A stretch of DNA of 11,977 nucleotides, taken from Clostridia bacterium (GTDB lineage: Bacteria; Bacillota; Clostridia; Christensenellales; Borkfalkiaceae). Positions 1 through 6,454 of this stretch are shown one piece after another; position 1 is the stretch's first letter; each line of letters begins with the position of its first letter. Position numbers and translations under genes: made by a program. The stretch spans positions 1 through 11,977 of the forward strand of contig JAGCMG010000046.1 in NCBI GenBank assembly GCA_017646555.1, read 5' to 3'. The notes under the pieces are model-generated. The model was given only the letters and a program-made list of their open reading frames with translations, did no database searches and was not told the DNA's origin.

Positions 1-141
1 AAATTTACCAACGGTTGAAAGTCTTGCTTCGGGCATCATCGTTAAAGTTCTTTTCGATTGAATAACTTTTAAACAATTTCTTGCGTTTTCGATATCAGGA
101 TTAAACATACTTTTTGGGAAACACCCAAGTTTTCTAAGAAG
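1..141 (-). pseudogene. Continuation of the acyltransferase domain downstream of the in-frame TAG; runs off the window
   Basis: Read in the same frame as the gene above, the 47 codons after the TAG are open to the window edge. They give LLRKLGCFPKSMF, then a stretch ending in MMPEARLSTVGKF. The first part matches the usual sequence after the HX4D motif in PlsC-like enzymes. PEARLST corresponds to the conserved PEG(T/R)(R)S motif of lysophospholipid acyltransferases. The coding sequence is therefore interrupted by a single nonsense codon, with no frameshift. It is either a recent pseudogene, a base error in the assembly, or a recoded amber codon. No separate ribosome binding site for this part was found. 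The true C-terminus lies outside the window. Confidence 0.75.
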
Positions 142-1116
142 CTAACAAAGTTTTTTATGATAAAAGTACATTCTTGCAACGACGAAATGTGGTTTAGCGT
201 TTTTCAAAGCATCAGCCGCGTATATATAGTCAATGAAAGAACCGTGCGTACAAAGCACTATTGCAGGTTTTTCGATATTTTTTATCTTGTTTTTAACCCT
301 TTGCTTAAACTTGCCAAAATAGTAAACTTTAGCAAAGAATAATCCAGTTTTGCAAAAACACGTGTTGAATTTTTTAATGGTTGTTCTTGTCGAATGATTT
401 TGACGACTCTTATCTAAAAGTTCGTTGACATTTTTGAAAAGTTTCTTTCTATTTTTAAATAGAATAATTAAAAGCGCAACTAATACTAAAAATACCACTA
501 TCGATATAATCCAACTCGACGCAATAGCAACGTGCCCTAACCCTACGCCGATACAAATCGACGGAATTGCACCAAGCACGGTTACGATTATATAACGCGG
601 ATACTTCATTTTTAACGACGCGGCAAAAAAGCATATAAGCCCGTAAGGTATTGCAGGTAAAAAGTAAAGAATGAATATTACTAACGCAATTCGCTTTGAA
701 CCACTTGCCTTTTCAAAATCAATATCGATATTTCTATCAAAATAACTATCAAGACGGTCACCGTAAATTTTGTAAAGAAGATAGATGATAGAATTCCCTA
801 AAACAACACCACCAAGGCATATTAAAGAACCGTTTAAAAAACCGTAACTAATACCAGCCATAACTTGAACTGGTTCAGCCGGTAAAAAGGTGAAGACGAC
901 TTGTAACATTGATAACAATCCAAGCGTTATTACGCCTTTATAACCAAAACCGGATAAATGTTCACGAAGTTCTTCTTGCGTCAAGTCTTTATTAAAGATA
1001 TCTTTTAGTATCAAAAAGTTATCACCCGAAAACATAAAGGCCATAAGTCCTACTAAAATTATGAAGAAAATTACGGCTGAAATGATTTTAGTTTTTTTGC
1101 TTTTTTTCGTGGCCAT
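142..1116 (-). CDS. VTT (DedA/TVP38-like) membrane protein fused to the start of a PlsC-type acyltransferase; ends at an in-frame TAG
   Basis: The N-terminal 225 residues form a polytopic membrane protein. Hydrophobic segments lie near residues 11-30, 61-80, 84-115, 142-167, 174-198 and 202-221, and a FLPAEPVQVMAG stretch (77-88) followed by GxxYG/G residues is typical of the VTT (SNARE-associated) domain. After a basic linker (221-282), residues 283-324 start a glycerolipid acyltransferase domain: the PAIVLCTHGSFID segment holds the HX4D catalytic motif (H291, D296). The open frame stops at a TAG right after KKLC, but the next codons in the same frame read as the rest of the acyltransferase (see 1-141). 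The protein would be expected in the cytoplasmic membrane, with the acyltransferase domain acting on lysophospholipid-type acceptors; the substrate is inference. Start choice: ATG preceded by GAGGTGA at good spacing. Divergent from the MFS gene. As it stands, the enzyme domain would be inactive unless TAG is read through. Confidence 0.85.
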   Translation of the reverse strand: MATKKSKKTKIISAVIFFIILVGLMAFMFSGDNFLILKDIFNKDLTQEELREHLSGFGYKGVITLGLLSMLQVVFTFLPAEPVQVMAGISYGFLNGSLICLGGVVLGNSIIYLLYKIYGDRLDSYFDRNIDIDFEKASGSKRIALVIFILYFLPAIPYGLICFFAASLKMKYPRYIIVTVLGAIPSICIGVGLGHVAIASSWIISIVVFLVLVALLIILFKNRKKLFKNVNELLDKSRQNHSTRTTIKKFNTCFCKTGLFFAKVYYFGKFKQRVKNKIKNIEKPAIVLCTHGSFIDYIYAADALKNAKPHFVVARMYFYHKKLC

Positions 1117-1180
1117 TTAATCACCTCTAAAATATCGACTTTTAAAATTAAAGAAAAAATTAACTTTAACCGTGTAATTT

Positions 1181-1209
1181 ATTATAACATAATAAATTGC
1201 CAACACAAA
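1181..1209 (-). promoter_or_regulatory. Probable extended -10 promoter for the VTT/acyltransferase gene
   Basis: On the minus strand a perfect TATAAT (1181-1186) is preceded by TGT, giving an extended -10 element. The hexamer 17 bases upstream (1204-1209, TTTGTG) is a poor -35, which is common when the -10 is extended. It would give a leader of roughly 60 bases before the ATG at 1116. Confidence 0.55.
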
Positions 1210-1283
1210 ATCTTTTTTTTACAATTTACGCCACAGTTACGCTAATTATGAGTAAAAATTAGTGTTTTTACAGTTTTTTGACA

Positions 1284-1312
1284 TTGACTTAAATCGTTTT
1301 TAATGCTATAAT
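1284..1312 (+). promoter_or_regulatory. SigA-type promoter of the MFS gene
   Basis: TTGACT (1284-1289), a 17-base spacer, then TATAAT (1307-1312) with TG one base upstream (extended -10). A second TTGACA just upstream (1278-1283) is too far from the -10 (23 bases). The predicted start site near 1319 gives a leader of only about 23 bases holding AGGAG, leaving no room for a riboswitch. Confidence 0.85.
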
Positions 1313-1341
1313 TTATCAGTAAAACCAAATAGGAGCAAAAA

Positions 1342-2637
1342 ATGAAAACTAAACTTTCTAAAAAATTTTGGTCGGCGTTAGTTATTTTTTCACTTATCGG
1401 ACAAGTTGCTTGGGTAGTTGAAAATATGTACTTTAACGTTTTTATCTATAAAATGTTTAACGCATCAGCCGATAATATTTCGCTTATGGTGGCGTTAAGC
1501 GCTGTATCTGCTACCGTTACGACTTTACTTATTGGCGCACTTTCAGATAAGATGGGTAAGCGAAAGTTGTTCATATGCGCAGGTTATATCGCTTGGGGTA
1601 TTTCAATTTTAGCCTTTTCTTTACTTAGAATTGACTTTTTGAAAAAACTTTTCCCTTATGCGTCGGCAACGGCATTAGGCATTTCCTTAACTATTATTTT
1701 AGACTGCTTAATGACCTTTTTCGGCTCATCTGCTAACGACGCCGCTTTTAACGCTTGGCTAACCGATTCCACAGATACGACGAACCGTGGCTCAGCAGAA
1801 GGCGTTAACGCGATGATGCCGTTAGTTGCTATTTTAGTAGTTTTCGGTTCGTTTATGTTCTTCGATTTAGAACAAGCAAAAAGTTGGACGACTATATTTT
1901 TAATAATCGGGTTTACAGTTTTACTAATCGGTATACTTGGTATTTTTCTTATTCAAGACACGGGCGTAAAGCAAGAAGAAAATAATTCTTACTTTAAAAA
2001 TATCGTCTACGGGTTTAGACCTAAAGTCGTTAAAGAAAACAAACTTTTATATTTCCTTTTAATAGCGTTTGCCGTATTTGGCATTTCTATTCAAATTTTT
2101 ATGCCGTATTTAATAATTTACTACGAAAAGACCTTAGAAATGTCTAACTACGTTTTAATTATGGCACCTGCTATTATAGTAGCGTCAATAGTAACGTTCT
2201 TTTACGGTAAAGTTTACGATAAATTTAAGTTTAATAAATCGATTATCTTCCCTATTTGTTCGTTAATAATGGGGTACGTACTATTGTATTTCTTCAAAAA
2301 TACTGCTTTCGTGTTTATAGGCTCTCTTCTTATGATGAGTGGTTATTTAAGTGGTATGGCAGTATTTGGCGCAGTAATTAGAGACTATACACCTGTTAAT
2401 AAAGCAGGTATGTTCCAAGGGTTAAGAATAGTCGGTCAAGTTTTAATCCCTGGAATAATCGGTCCTTTTATCGGCTCAGCAGTTCTTAAAAACGCTGAAA
2501 AAATTGTAAATAGCGACGGAACTAAATCGTTCTTACCAAACGCAAATATCTTTTTAGCAGCGTTAGTGGTTGCCGTTGTTTTATCGGTTATTTTAGTATT
2601 AGTCGGTTTTGCTCTTAAAAAATCTAAAAAGGATTAA
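1342..2637 (+). CDS. MFS transporter, substrate unknown
   Basis: A 431-residue integral membrane protein with about 12 hydrophobic segments, the normal size for the major facilitator superfamily. The loop between the second and third helices carries a motif-A-like sequence, GALSDKMGKRK (65-75). A conserved-looking polar region, NDAAFNAWLTDSTDTTNRG (132-150), in the middle of the N-terminal half resembles the sugar/GPH-like and SLC45-like branches of the superfamily. The second half begins after a cytoplasmic loop near residues 210-235. It has no signal peptide and ends in a lysine-rich tail. It starts at an ATG with AGGAG 6-10 bases upstream, driven by its own promoter and followed by its own terminator, so it is a monocistronic unit. 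The fucosidase at 5092 makes sugar uptake an attractive guess, but two unrelated genes separate them and the specificity cannot be read from the sequence. Confidence 0.9.
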   Translation: MKTKLSKKFWSALVIFSLIGQVAWVVENMYFNVFIYKMFNASADNISLMVALSAVSATVTTLLIGALSDKMGKRKLFICAGYIAWGISILAFSLLRIDFLKKLFPYASATALGISLTIILDCLMTFFGSSANDAAFNAWLTDSTDTTNRGSAEGVNAMMPLVAILVVFGSFMFFDLEQAKSWTTIFLIIGFTVLLIGILGIFLIQDTGVKQEENNSYFKNIVYGFRPKVVKENKLLYFLLIAFAVFGISIQIFMPYLIIYYEKTLEMSNYVLIMAPAIIVASIVTFFYGKVYDKFKFNKSIIFPICSLIMGYVLLYFFKNTAFVFIGSLLMMSGYLSGMAVFGAVIRDYTPVNKAGMFQGLRIVGQVLIPGIIGPFIGSAVLKNAEKIVNSDGTKSFLPNANIFLAALVVAVVLSVILVLVGFALKKSKKD

Positions 2638-2673
2638 TAAATCTTTAAGTTTAATAAATCGTTGAAACATCAT

Positions 2674-2702
2674 AAAACGGACGCCGTAAAAGCGTCCGTT
2701 TT
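2674..2702 (+). terminator. Rho-independent terminator of the MFS gene
   Basis: An 11-bp perfect stem (2674-2684 with 2692-2702, core CGGACGC/GCGTCCG) with a 7-base loop. The 3' arm ends in TTTT and the 5' arm begins with AAAA. It lies 37 bases after the stop codon at 2635-2637. Confidence 0.9.
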
Positions 2703-2724
2703 CACTTTAAATGGACTTTTTTCA

Positions 2725-2730
2725 TACAAT
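2725..2730 (+). promoter_or_regulatory. Candidate -10 element (TACAAT) for the ferritin-like gene
   Basis: TACAAT lies 28 bases before the ATG, between the MFS terminator and the ribosome binding site. The -35 region (about 2702-2707) does not match TTGACA well and overlaps the end of the terminator, so this is a weak call, supported mainly by the need for a promoter after a strong terminator. Confidence 0.4.
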
Positions 2731-2757
2731 ATAAGACTACTTAAAAAGGAGTGAAAT

Positions 2758-4032
2758 ATGAATCCGTTTAAAGAAAAACCTTACTCTATAGAAAAATCAA
2801 TCGAAAACTGGGAGCAAGTTTATCCAGAGCCTTATAATAAACGCGAAGTTGACCCCTACACAAAAACGCGTATAATTTTAATGAACGGCACAGAATTTGA
2901 AGCCAACTGGTTTTCACACCAACTTGCAAGGCACACGACCGATAACGACCTTCGCCGTGAACTTGCCTTAACCCGTTATATCGAAAAGCAACAGCAACTT
3001 AAAATTTCCTTATTAAAGCCGAAAAACGAAAGCATTTTAGAACACACTATTTCTTATGAACAGTTAGCCGTAGATTTGACTGCTTTTTTAGCCAAACGCG
3101 AAAGCGATTGTTCGGTAAAAACTGCGCTTGATTTTGCTTTACTTGAAGACTTCGACCACCTTTATAGATACGCAAATTTACTTGAAATGCAACAAGGCAT
3201 ATACGCTGAGTGGTTAGTTGGCAGGTATACTGAAATTATGCCGGGTAGACCGACCATATCTCACCACCGTTTCCCTATTGATAACGTTAAAAGTGCAATA
3301 AATGCAAAAGATTCAGACGTGTCTACTGTTTTAGCAACAATGATTATAACTGCTGCAGAACAACAAACTATGAACTATTATATGAACGTCACCAATTTTG
3401 CCGAGTGCGATATGGGTAGACGATTATATCAAGAAATCGCACTCGTTGAAGAAGAACACGTAACTCAATATGAAAGTTTAATGGACGCCAACGCTACTTG
3501 GCTTGAAATGCTTTTATGGCACGAATATTGTGAATGTTATCTTTATTGGTCGTGTTATAAAACTGAAACCGACCCGAAAATCAAAAATCTTTGGGAGCAA
3601 AATTTATCGTTCGAAATCGCTCATCTACATAAAGCCGTTGAACTACTAAAAAAATACGAGGGAAAAGATTGGTGCGAAGTAATCCCTAACGGCGAATTCC
3701 CTGCACCACTTTCCTTGCACGAAAACGTTGAATACGTTAGAAAAATTTTAGGCAACACCGTTCAATATACTTCTTTAAAAGAAAACTATATTTTAGTCAA
3801 AGATTTACCAGAAGACGCCGACTTTTTCCGTTTCCAAAACACTATTAACCCTAATACCGATATCGTACCGTCGCACAACGTAATAGAAAAACAAATTATG
3901 AAAAAAGGAATGGACTATCGCTATCAAGTAGCGCCTAATCCCGTGCCCGAACTAAGAAATAGACGACAAGACAACACTTCGGTTGGCAGAAAACCAAACG
4001 CAGCAAGTTCAACTGATTTTTATTGCAACTAA
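2758..4032 (+). CDS. Ferritin-like (di-iron four-helix bundle) protein of unknown function
   Basis: I do not recognise this 424-residue family by name. It is soluble, with no signal peptide or membrane segment, and rich in long amphipathic helices. Residues about 195-300 carry the complete di-iron signature of ferritin/rubrerythrin-type bundles: E201 (TAAEQQTMNYY), E231xxH234 (EEEHVTQYE), E256 or E259 (LWHEYCECYLYW) and E286xxH289 (FEIAHLHK). An N-terminal helical region (about 45-160) has acidic/His clusters (E48, H54, E101, E130/D131/H134) that could be a second, decayed or divergent bundle. A histidine and three cysteines lie close together (H255, C258, C260, C266). The C-terminal 90 residues are non-helical, Pro/Asn/Arg-rich and probably extended. 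A role in oxygen/peroxide defence or metal handling is inference; the convergent ZIP metal transporter is suggestive only. ATG start with AAGGAG six bases upstream. Confidence 0.7.
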   Translation: MNPFKEKPYSIEKSIENWEQVYPEPYNKREVDPYTKTRIILMNGTEFEANWFSHQLARHTTDNDLRRELALTRYIEKQQQLKISLLKPKNESILEHTISYEQLAVDLTAFLAKRESDCSVKTALDFALLEDFDHLYRYANLLEMQQGIYAEWLVGRYTEIMPGRPTISHHRFPIDNVKSAINAKDSDVSTVLATMIITAAEQQTMNYYMNVTNFAECDMGRRLYQEIALVEEEHVTQYESLMDANATWLEMLLWHEYCECYLYWSCYKTETDPKIKNLWEQNLSFEIAHLHKAVELLKKYEGKDWCEVIPNGEFPAPLSLHENVEYVRKILGNTVQYTSLKENYILVKDLPEDADFFRFQNTINPNTDIVPSHNVIEKQIMKKGMDYRYQVAPNPVPELRNRRQDNTSVGRKPNAASSTDFYCN

Positions 4033-4036
4033 AAAA

Positions 4037-4064
4037 AAACGGAGCAGTACGTACTGCTCCGTTT
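4037..4064. terminator. Bidirectional terminator shared by two convergent genes
   Basis: A perfect 28-bp palindrome (14 + 14 bases, core ACGGAGCAGTAC/GTACTGCTCCGT) flanked by an A-run on the left and T-rich sequence on the right, so it reads as a hairpin with a U-tract on either strand. It sits 4 bases after the ferritin-like gene and 16 bases after the ZIP gene. Confidence 0.9.
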
Positions 4065-4080
4065 AATTTTTCGTTTAATT

Positions 4081-4842
4081 TTAACCTAAAAAGAAATCCA
4101 TAACGAGCATAAGCGCAAAGCCGACTAATAACGCGTAAGTAACGCCACGCGCGTCGTCGTGGTGAGTTTCCGGTATCATTTCGTCGCTTATAACGTAAAG
4201 CATAGTTCCACCGGCAAAGGCTAAAGCAAACGGTAACACGACTGACGATATACTAACTGCAAAATAACCGATAAAAGTACCAACGACTTCAACAAGTCCA
4301 GTTCCCAAAGCGATTAAAAAAGTTTTCTTTTTAGAAACACCCGAACTTAATAACGGGCCAATAATAACCATACCTTCGGGAATATTTTGTAAAGCGATAC
4401 CCCCTGCAATCATTAAAGCCTCTGCCGTGTTACCAGAGCCGAAACCTACGCCTGCTGCAAGCCCTTCAGGAAGATTATGAATTGCTATTGCCATTACGAA
4501 TAATAAAACCTTGTTTACGTTAGCATTATTATGGCTTTCAATATCAGGACCTATCATTTTATGTAAGTGTGGAACTAATTTATCAATTAAATTAAGACAT
4601 AGCGCACCGATAAAAATAGATACGATAGTTATTAAAATGCCGAACTTACCACCATATTCAATAGATGGCAAAATAAGCCCTAAAATCGCAGCAGCAAGCA
4701 TTACGCCCGCAGCAAAAGATAAAACGATATCGGAAAATTTATGAGAAATATTTTTAAATATAAACCCTATTAGCGCACCTATAACCGTTGCCCCACCAAC
4801 GCCAAGCGCAGTAAGTAAAACATTAACCACTTTTCTTTTCAC
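4081..4842 (-). CDS. ZIP-family divalent metal transporter
   Basis: A 253-residue protein with eight hydrophobic segments. The first three precede a short histidine-containing loop (H92, H94, H104). Segment 4 carries HNLPEG (H122, N123, E126) and segment 5 QNIPEG (Q152, N153, E156). Segment 6 has E185 and segment 2 has M48. This ligand set matches the binuclear metal centre known from bacterial ZIP transporters of the ZupT/GufA type, which move Zn2+ and other divalent cations into the cytoplasm. An acidic/His loop, SDEMIPETHH (219-228), precedes the last helix. The exact metal cannot be read from the sequence. The longest frame starts at GTG 4842 with no Shine-Dalgarno and only about 15 bases of leader. 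A second GTG at 4830 (Val5) has AGAGTGA upstream and may be the true start, giving 249 residues. Single gene with a strong promoter. Confidence 0.92.
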   Translation of the reverse strand: MKRKVVNVLLTALGVGGATVIGALIGFIFKNISHKFSDIVLSFAAGVMLAAAILGLILPSIEYGGKFGILITIVSIFIGALCLNLIDKLVPHLHKMIGPDIESHNNANVNKVLLFVMAIAIHNLPEGLAAGVGFGSGNTAEALMIAGGIALQNIPEGMVIIGPLLSSGVSKKKTFLIALGTGLVEVVGTFIGYFAVSISSVVLPFALAFAGGTMLYVISDEMIPETHHDDARGVTYALLVGFALMLVMDFFLG

Positions 4843-4863
4843 TCTTTTTTGTTTATTGTAAAA

Positions 4864-4892
4864 ATTTTATCATTTTTTTAACTACTTGTCAA
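4864..4892 (-). promoter_or_regulatory. SigA-type promoter of the ZIP gene
   Basis: On the minus strand TTGACA (4887-4892), a 17-base spacer and TAAAAT (4864-4869). The start site would fall near 4857, giving a very short leader. Confidence 0.85.
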
Positions 4893-4958
4893 TAAATAAA
4901 AAACAATCTTATTATTTTGAACAAATTTTAAGTTAAATATCAATCGTGGTATCATTTC

Positions 4959-4971
4959 ATAACACCGTTAT
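4959..4971. repeat. 13-bp inverted repeat, ATAAC-ACC-GTTAT
   Basis: A perfect 5-3-5 palindrome in the ZIP/fucosidase intergenic region. Its centre is 44 bp from that of a second 13-bp palindrome (5003-5015) built from related half-sites. A possible operator; no cognate regulator is encoded in the window. Confidence 0.35.
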
Positions 4972-5002
4972 TATCAAAAGTTAACCACCTTTATTGTTTT
5001 AC

Positions 5003-5015
5003 GGTTATAATAACC
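5003..5015. repeat. 13-bp inverted repeat, GGTTAT-A-ATAACC; candidate operator
   Basis: A perfect 6-1-6 palindrome ending 30 bp upstream of the fucosidase -35 hexamer, a position suited to an activator or a looping repressor. Sugar-utilisation genes are commonly controlled this way, but the regulator is unknown. Confidence 0.45.
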
Positions 5016-5045
5016 AAAATTTTAATTACTATTTTTTATTCTGTA

Positions 5046-5074
5046 TTGACAATTACTATTATTTAACTTATAAT
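5046..5074 (+). promoter_or_regulatory. SigA-type consensus promoter of the fucosidase gene
   Basis: TTGACA (5046-5051), 17 bases, TATAAT (5069-5074): a full consensus match. It is followed at 5081-5086 by AGGAGA, six bases before the ATG. Such a strong core promoter in a catabolic gene suggests control by a repressor. Confidence 0.9.
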
Positions 5075-5091
5075 TGTTTTAGGAGATTATT

Positions 5092-6291
5092 ATGAGTTAC
5101 GAATACATTGAAAGGTTTAAAAAATTCGGTTTTGGGCTTTTTTGCCATTTTGGTTTATATAGCGTTCTTGAAAAAGGCGAATGGGCTTTACACTCTCTTA
5201 AACTTGATAAAGACGATTATTTTTCTTTAATAAAAAAATTTAACCCTAGTAAAGATTGGGCAAAAAAACTAGTTTCAACCGCAAAAAAAGCAGGCTGTAA
5301 ATACATTACTTTAACCACAAGGCATCATGAAGGATTTTCACTCTACGACACTTGCTCTCTTAACAACTTTGATGCGCCTCATTCCGCTTGCAATAGGGAT
5401 TTAGTGCGTGAATTTGTTGATGCTTGCAATAATGAAGGAATTATCCCCTTCTTTTACCATACCTTACTTGATTGGTATAATCCTGATTATTATAATGATT
5501 TTCCTAAATATATAGAATATTTAATCAAAAGTGTAGAAATTCTTTGTAAAAATTATGGTAAAATAGGCGGTTTATGGTTTGACGGTTATTGGGATAATCC
5601 TAACGCAGATTGGCAATTTGATAGATTATATTCAACCATTAGAAAATACCAGCCCGATGCTATGATAATTAATAATACCGGGCTTAGCGAACTTGGTAAA
5701 GTTACCCACCCGGAAATTGATAGCGTTACCTTTGAACGCGGTTTACCAGTACAAGTTTTGAGTGACGGCAAACCTATTGCCGGTGAAATGTGTGAAGGCA
5801 TTACCGACCATTGGGGCTATACAAGTGGGGATATTTCTTTTAAATCGGTTTCTCATTTAATTGAAACGTTAGTTGATTGTAGAAAATATAATTGCAATTT
5901 CTTATTAAACGCAGGCCCTAAAGGTGACGGCACGTTAACGGCCATTGAAACGGAAATTTTAACCTACATAGGCAAATGGATTAATATAAATAAAGAAGTA
6001 GTTTATAACGCCACCCCTACCGATATTAAGGCTGAAAATGCAGATATTTTCACTGATAATAATTATTACTACGCAATTATCAAAAACGTCCCTATGCGCG
6101 CAAACGCAAACGTATCACGCATTGGCGACTATAAAATTGTAAAACTTTTTACTGAAAAATCTATAACTGATGCAACTTGGCTTGACAACGGCACGCCTAT
6201 TGAATTAATTGATAGCACTTCATTTACAACAAAACCTTTTGAATATTCAATAAGTTTATCTATTCGCGTTGCAAAATTTAAATTAAAATAA
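5092..6291 (+). CDS. Alpha-L-fucosidase, glycoside hydrolase family 29
   Basis: A 399-residue enzyme expected to release terminal alpha-L-fucose from host or dietary glycans by a retaining mechanism. GH29 marks appear in order: FGLFCHFGLYS (14-24), KYITLTTRHHEGFSLYD (70-86, substrate-binding H78/H79), the HTLLDWYNPDY segment (123-133), LWFDGYW (161-167) with the catalytic nucleophile D164, the E-rich GEMCEGITDHWGY segment (231-243), and LLNAGPKGDGTL (271-282) ending the barrel. Residues about 300-399 form the C-terminal beta domain. The acid/base residue is not fixed among GH29 enzymes and I do not assign it. There is no signal peptide, so it should act in the cytoplasm on imported fuco-oligosaccharides. 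It is a single gene with its own promoter. Its terminator is a copy of the tmRNA terminator, and the gene lies directly beyond the tmRNA 3' end, a usual place for acquired DNA. Confidence 0.93.
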   Translation: MSYEYIERFKKFGFGLFCHFGLYSVLEKGEWALHSLKLDKDDYFSLIKKFNPSKDWAKKLVSTAKKAGCKYITLTTRHHEGFSLYDTCSLNNFDAPHSACNRDLVREFVDACNNEGIIPFFYHTLLDWYNPDYYNDFPKYIEYLIKSVEILCKNYGKIGGLWFDGYWDNPNADWQFDRLYSTIRKYQPDAMIINNTGLSELGKVTHPEIDSVTFERGLPVQVLSDGKPIAGEMCEGITDHWGYTSGDISFKSVSHLIETLVDCRKYNCNFLLNAGPKGDGTLTAIETEILTYIGKWININKEVVYNATPTDIKAENADIFTDNNYYYAIIKNVPMRANANVSRIGDYKIVKLFTEKSITDATWLDNGTPIELIDSTSFTTKPFEYSISLSIRVAKFKLK

Positions 6292-6294
6292 TCC

Positions 6295-6346
6295 TTAAAA
6301 AAGCCCGCATTTGCGGGCTTTTATTTTGGTGGAGTAGTCGGGACTT
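6295..6346. repeat. 52-bp perfect direct repeat, distal copy (tmRNA 3' end plus terminator)
   Basis: Identical base for base to 6455-6506, an offset of 160. It contains the GCCCGC hairpin terminator and, on the minus strand, the last 20 bases of tmRNA: the 3' half of the T stem, the 3' acceptor strand and CCA. The bases flanking the two copies differ at both ends (c/g at the left, t/g at the right), so the repeat boundaries are sharp. Confidence 0.95.
6299..6322. terminator. Terminator of the fucosidase gene (distal copy of the tmRNA terminator)
   Basis: 10-bp stem AAAAGCCCGC/GCGGGCTTTT with loop ATTT. On the plus strand it is followed by TTTTATTTT, 7 bases after the fucosidase stop codon; on the minus strand it reads into TTTTTTAA, so it works in both directions. 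Confidence 0.9.
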
Positions 6347-6454
6347 TCGCCTGTGCGACCATACCCGACAAACAGTAGGTGGCTACTGTTTGGTGCTACG
6401 CACAAATTGTTAAAACAATTTTCTCCTTAATGCAAGTCCCTATTTTTTGTTAAG
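6347..6454. other. 108-bp hairpin-packed spacer between the direct repeats; possible structured RNA or recombination-element remnant
   Basis: It has no credible ORF. Going rightward there is TCGC-CTGT-GCGA (6347-6358), then three perfect hairpins standing end to end: 6369-6392 (10-bp stem, loop GTGG), 6393-6403 (GTGC-TAC-GCAC) and 6404-6421 (AAATTGTT-AA-AACAATTT). A closing stem pairs GGGACTT (6340-6346, inside the left repeat) with AAGTCCC (6434-6440), giving a multi-branch fold. An alternative pairs GTCGGG (6337-6342) with CCCGAC (6364-6369), keeping a T-stem-like helix next to a tmRNA-like 3' end. I do not recognise a known RNA family. What can be seen is structure; function is unknown. 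Confidence 0.6.

Noticed and set aside
157..342. 61-residue plus-strand ORF opposite the acyltransferase
   Set aside because: Antisense shadow of the conserved VTT/acyltransferase coding sequence, with no promoter or Shine-Dalgarno.
1117..1341. Riboswitch or leader RNA in the divergent intergenic region
   Set aside because: The mapped promoters leave leaders of about 23 and 60 bases with only a weak AT hairpin (CTAATT/AATTAG), too little for a known riboswitch.
6347..6454. Integron attC site or retron msr/msd as an explanation of the hairpin array
   Set aside because: No attC core (GTTRRRY-type ends), no integron integrase and no reverse transcriptase in the window.
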